NCBI GenBank assembly: GCA_003140915.1
Contig: PLLI01000034.1
Coordinates: 1-7,208, forward strand
DNA length: 7,208 nt
Origin: Candidatus Omnitrophota bacterium
Lineage (GTDB): Bacteria; Omnitrophota; Gorgyraeia; 2-01-FULL-45-10
Reading direction: 5' to 3'
Within the stretch, counting starts at the first letter, position 1, and every line of letters starts with the position of its first letter. Below, piece after piece: positions 6,667 to 7,208 of this stretch. Under the pieces are notes generated by a model. That model ran no database searches. It was not told where the DNA came from and saw only the letters and a program-made list of their open reading frames with translations. The position numbers were made by a program, and so were the translations under genes.

Positions 6667-6704
6667 ATACCATAACCTATTGACAAATTTGAATGTTATG
6701 ATAT
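6667..6704 (+). repeat. Imperfect inverted repeat bracketing the merR -35 box
   Basis: ATACCATAAC (6667-6676) and GTTATGATAT (6695-6704) are complementary at nine of ten positions, with an 18-base spacer that contains the -35 hexamer. The right arm runs into the -10 box. It could be a second operator or chance in AT-rich DNA; it has no U-tract and does not look like a terminator for gspM. Confidence 0.35.
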
Positions 6705-6707
6705 ACT
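6680..6707 (+). promoter_or_regulatory. Strong promoter of the merR-exeA unit
   Basis: A perfect -35 TTGACA (6680-6685), a 16-base spacer and -10 TATACT (6702-6707) preceded by TG one base before (extended -10, TGATATACT). Transcription should begin near 6713-6715. It lies in the 107-base gap between gspM and merR, where no terminator-like hairpin with a T-run is visible, so transcripts from the gsp operon may also read through. Confidence 0.75.
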
Positions 6708-6723
6708 CTCTGAATAGAGAGTA
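6704..6723 (+). promoter_or_regulatory. Operator copy 1, perfect inverted repeat
   Basis: TACTCTCT (6704-6711) and AGAGAGTA (6716-6723) are perfect complements around GAAT. It overlaps the right end of the -10 box and the predicted transcription start. A protein bound here should block initiation. The nearest candidate binder is the MerR-type protein encoded immediately downstream (inferred). Confidence 0.7.
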
Positions 6724-6729
6724 ATGCCA

Positions 6730-6749
6730 TACTCTCTACATAGAGAGTA
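6730..6749 (+). promoter_or_regulatory. Operator copy 2, perfect inverted repeat next to the merR start
   Basis: TACTCTCT (6730-6737) and AGAGAGTA (6742-6749) are perfect complements around ACAT; the stem could extend one more pair (A6738-T6741). It repeats copy 1 with a period of 26 bases and ends two bases before the merR ATG, covering the only purine-rich stretch that could act as its ribosome binding site (AGAGAG, 6742-6747). Confidence 0.7.
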
Positions 6750-6751
6750 TT

Positions 6752-6991
6752 ATGGAAGAAAAGAGTATATATCTAATAAAAGACCTATCCCGCCTTTCAG
6801 GACTATCTGTCTACACGATAAAATATTACCTGAAGCTCGGGCTCATTAATGAGATTTCAAGGAGCCAGGGGACCAACTTCAGGTATTTTGACGATTCCAC
6901 TCTCGAAGAATTAAAGAAAATAATAGAGCTCAGGAGAGAGAAGCTGTCCCTAAAGAAGATACAGTATGTCATGCACGGCGGAGACGTTTAA
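6752..6991 (+). CDS. Minimal MerR-type transcription regulator
   Basis: A 79-residue protein that is essentially only the MerR DNA-binding domain. Residues 7-32 (YLIKDLSRLSGLSVYTIKYY, then LKLGLI) match the MerR helix-turn-helix with the usual 'tGvs..TIryYe..GLi' pattern. Residues 37-51 form the wing (SRSQGTNFRYFDDSTL) and the rest the second helical pair (EELKKIIELRREKLSLKKIQYV). The long dimerisation helix and effector-binding domain of classical MerR proteins are absent, and there is no Cys for metal sensing. The ATG is fixed by the domain start; the ribosome binding site is weak and lies inside operator copy 2. It abuts the ExeA-like gene without a gap and probably represses its own promoter through the two repeats. 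Signal and full target set are unknown. Confidence 0.88.
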   Translation: MEEKSIYLIKDLSRLSGLSVYTIKYYLKLGLINEISRSQGTNFRYFDDSTLEELKKIIELRREKLSLKKIQYVMHGGDV

Positions 6992-7208
6992 ATGAGTTAC
7001 TACGAGATCCTGGGATTGAAGAAAGAACCTTTTTCGACAAGCCCCGACCCGGCGTTCTTTTACCGTTCCTCCGCCCACTCTACCGCGATACAAAGGCTCG
7101 AGATAGCCATAAGGTTGAAACGGGGCTTAAGCGTGATACTCGGCGATGTCGGCATAGGCAAGACTACCATGTCGCGCGCACTTTTACAGACGTTCACCAA
7201 TGACAGCG
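6992..7208 (+). CDS. ExeA/GspA-like AAA+ ATPase, N-terminal fragment
   Basis: The first 72 residues of a protein cut by the right edge. It opens with the ExeA-family pattern YYEILGLKKEPFSTSPDP, then FFYRSSAHSTAIQRLEIAI, and reaches the Walker A loop GDVGIGKTT at about residues 51-59. ExeA (GspA) in some type II systems is a membrane-linked ATPase that works with a peptidoglycan-binding partner to assemble the secretin in the outer membrane; related ATPases without that partner occur widely near secretion and pilus genes. The ATG directly follows the merR stop (TAA-ATG) and has GGAG eight bases upstream (6980-6983), so the two genes form one unit. Whether it has the C-terminal membrane and peptidoglycan-binding parts cannot be seen here. 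Confidence 0.9.
   Translation, partial: MSYYEILGLKKEPFSTSPDPAFFYRSSAHSTAIQRLEIAIRLKRGLSVILGDVGIGKTTMSRALLQTFTNDS

Noticed and set aside
6645..6680. Terminator after gspM
   Set aside because: No GC-rich stem followed by a T-run is present; the only inverted repeat here is AT-rich and spans the next promoter.
6724..6852. Alternative start ATG 6724 in the merR leader
   Set aside because: It reads an out-of-frame peptide of about 41 codons with no family features and no ribosome binding site, and it lies in the loop between the operators.

Overview
The window holds most of a type II secretion (T2SS) / type IV pilus-like assembly operon, all on the + strand. A separately promoted two-gene unit follows it: a very small MerR-type regulator and an ExeA/GspA-like AAA+ ATPase that runs off the right edge. 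Gene order is gspE (3' end), gspF, gspG, gspH, gspI, gspJ, gspK, gspL (a PilM-PilN-like fusion), gspM (PilO-like), merR, exeA-like. The mix of T2SS gene order with pilus-like features (an INLLP motif in the GspL linker, a PilO-like GspM), the heavy use of ATA (Ile) and AGG (Arg) codons at moderate GC, and the MerR + ExeA pair suggest an uncultured didermic bacterium. Candidatus Omnitrophota is my best guess from memory of similar proteins. This is an inference, not something the sequence proves.

Positions 1-4560 encode the cytoplasmic ATPase end (GspE), the inner-membrane platform protein (GspF), the major pseudopilin (GspG) and four minor pseudopilins (GspH, I, J, K). All five pseudopilins have a class III prepilin leader ending in Gly. 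GspG, H, I and J have Glu at +5 and GspK does not, as is normal for that family. G/H, H/I and I/J overlap by 4, 11 and 4 bases, so translation is probably coupled. The gspJ-gspK gap holds a 7-codon mini-ORF and a small hairpin that encloses the gspK start codon.

Positions 4561-6644 encode the assembly-platform proteins GspL and GspM. The reading frame of gspL clearly continues upstream of its first usable start codon (TTG 4703), yet that upstream stretch has no standard start. It could reflect a one-base indel next to ATG 4618, a non-canonical start or a frameshift. A plausible sigma70-type promoter lies just upstream.

Positions 6645-6751 form a compact control region: a strong TTGACA/extended -10 promoter followed by two nearly identical perfect inverted repeats 26 bp apart, ending at the start codon of a 79-residue MerR protein. 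That protein is essentially only a DNA-binding domain. The ATPase begins directly after it.

Together GspE powers assembly through GspF, GspL and GspM of a pseudopilus made mainly of GspG and tipped by H-I-J-K. The outer-membrane secretin (GspD), GspC and the prepilin peptidase are not in the window. The ExeA-like ATPase may help place the secretin or remodel the cell wall, as in ExeA systems, under control of the small MerR protein.
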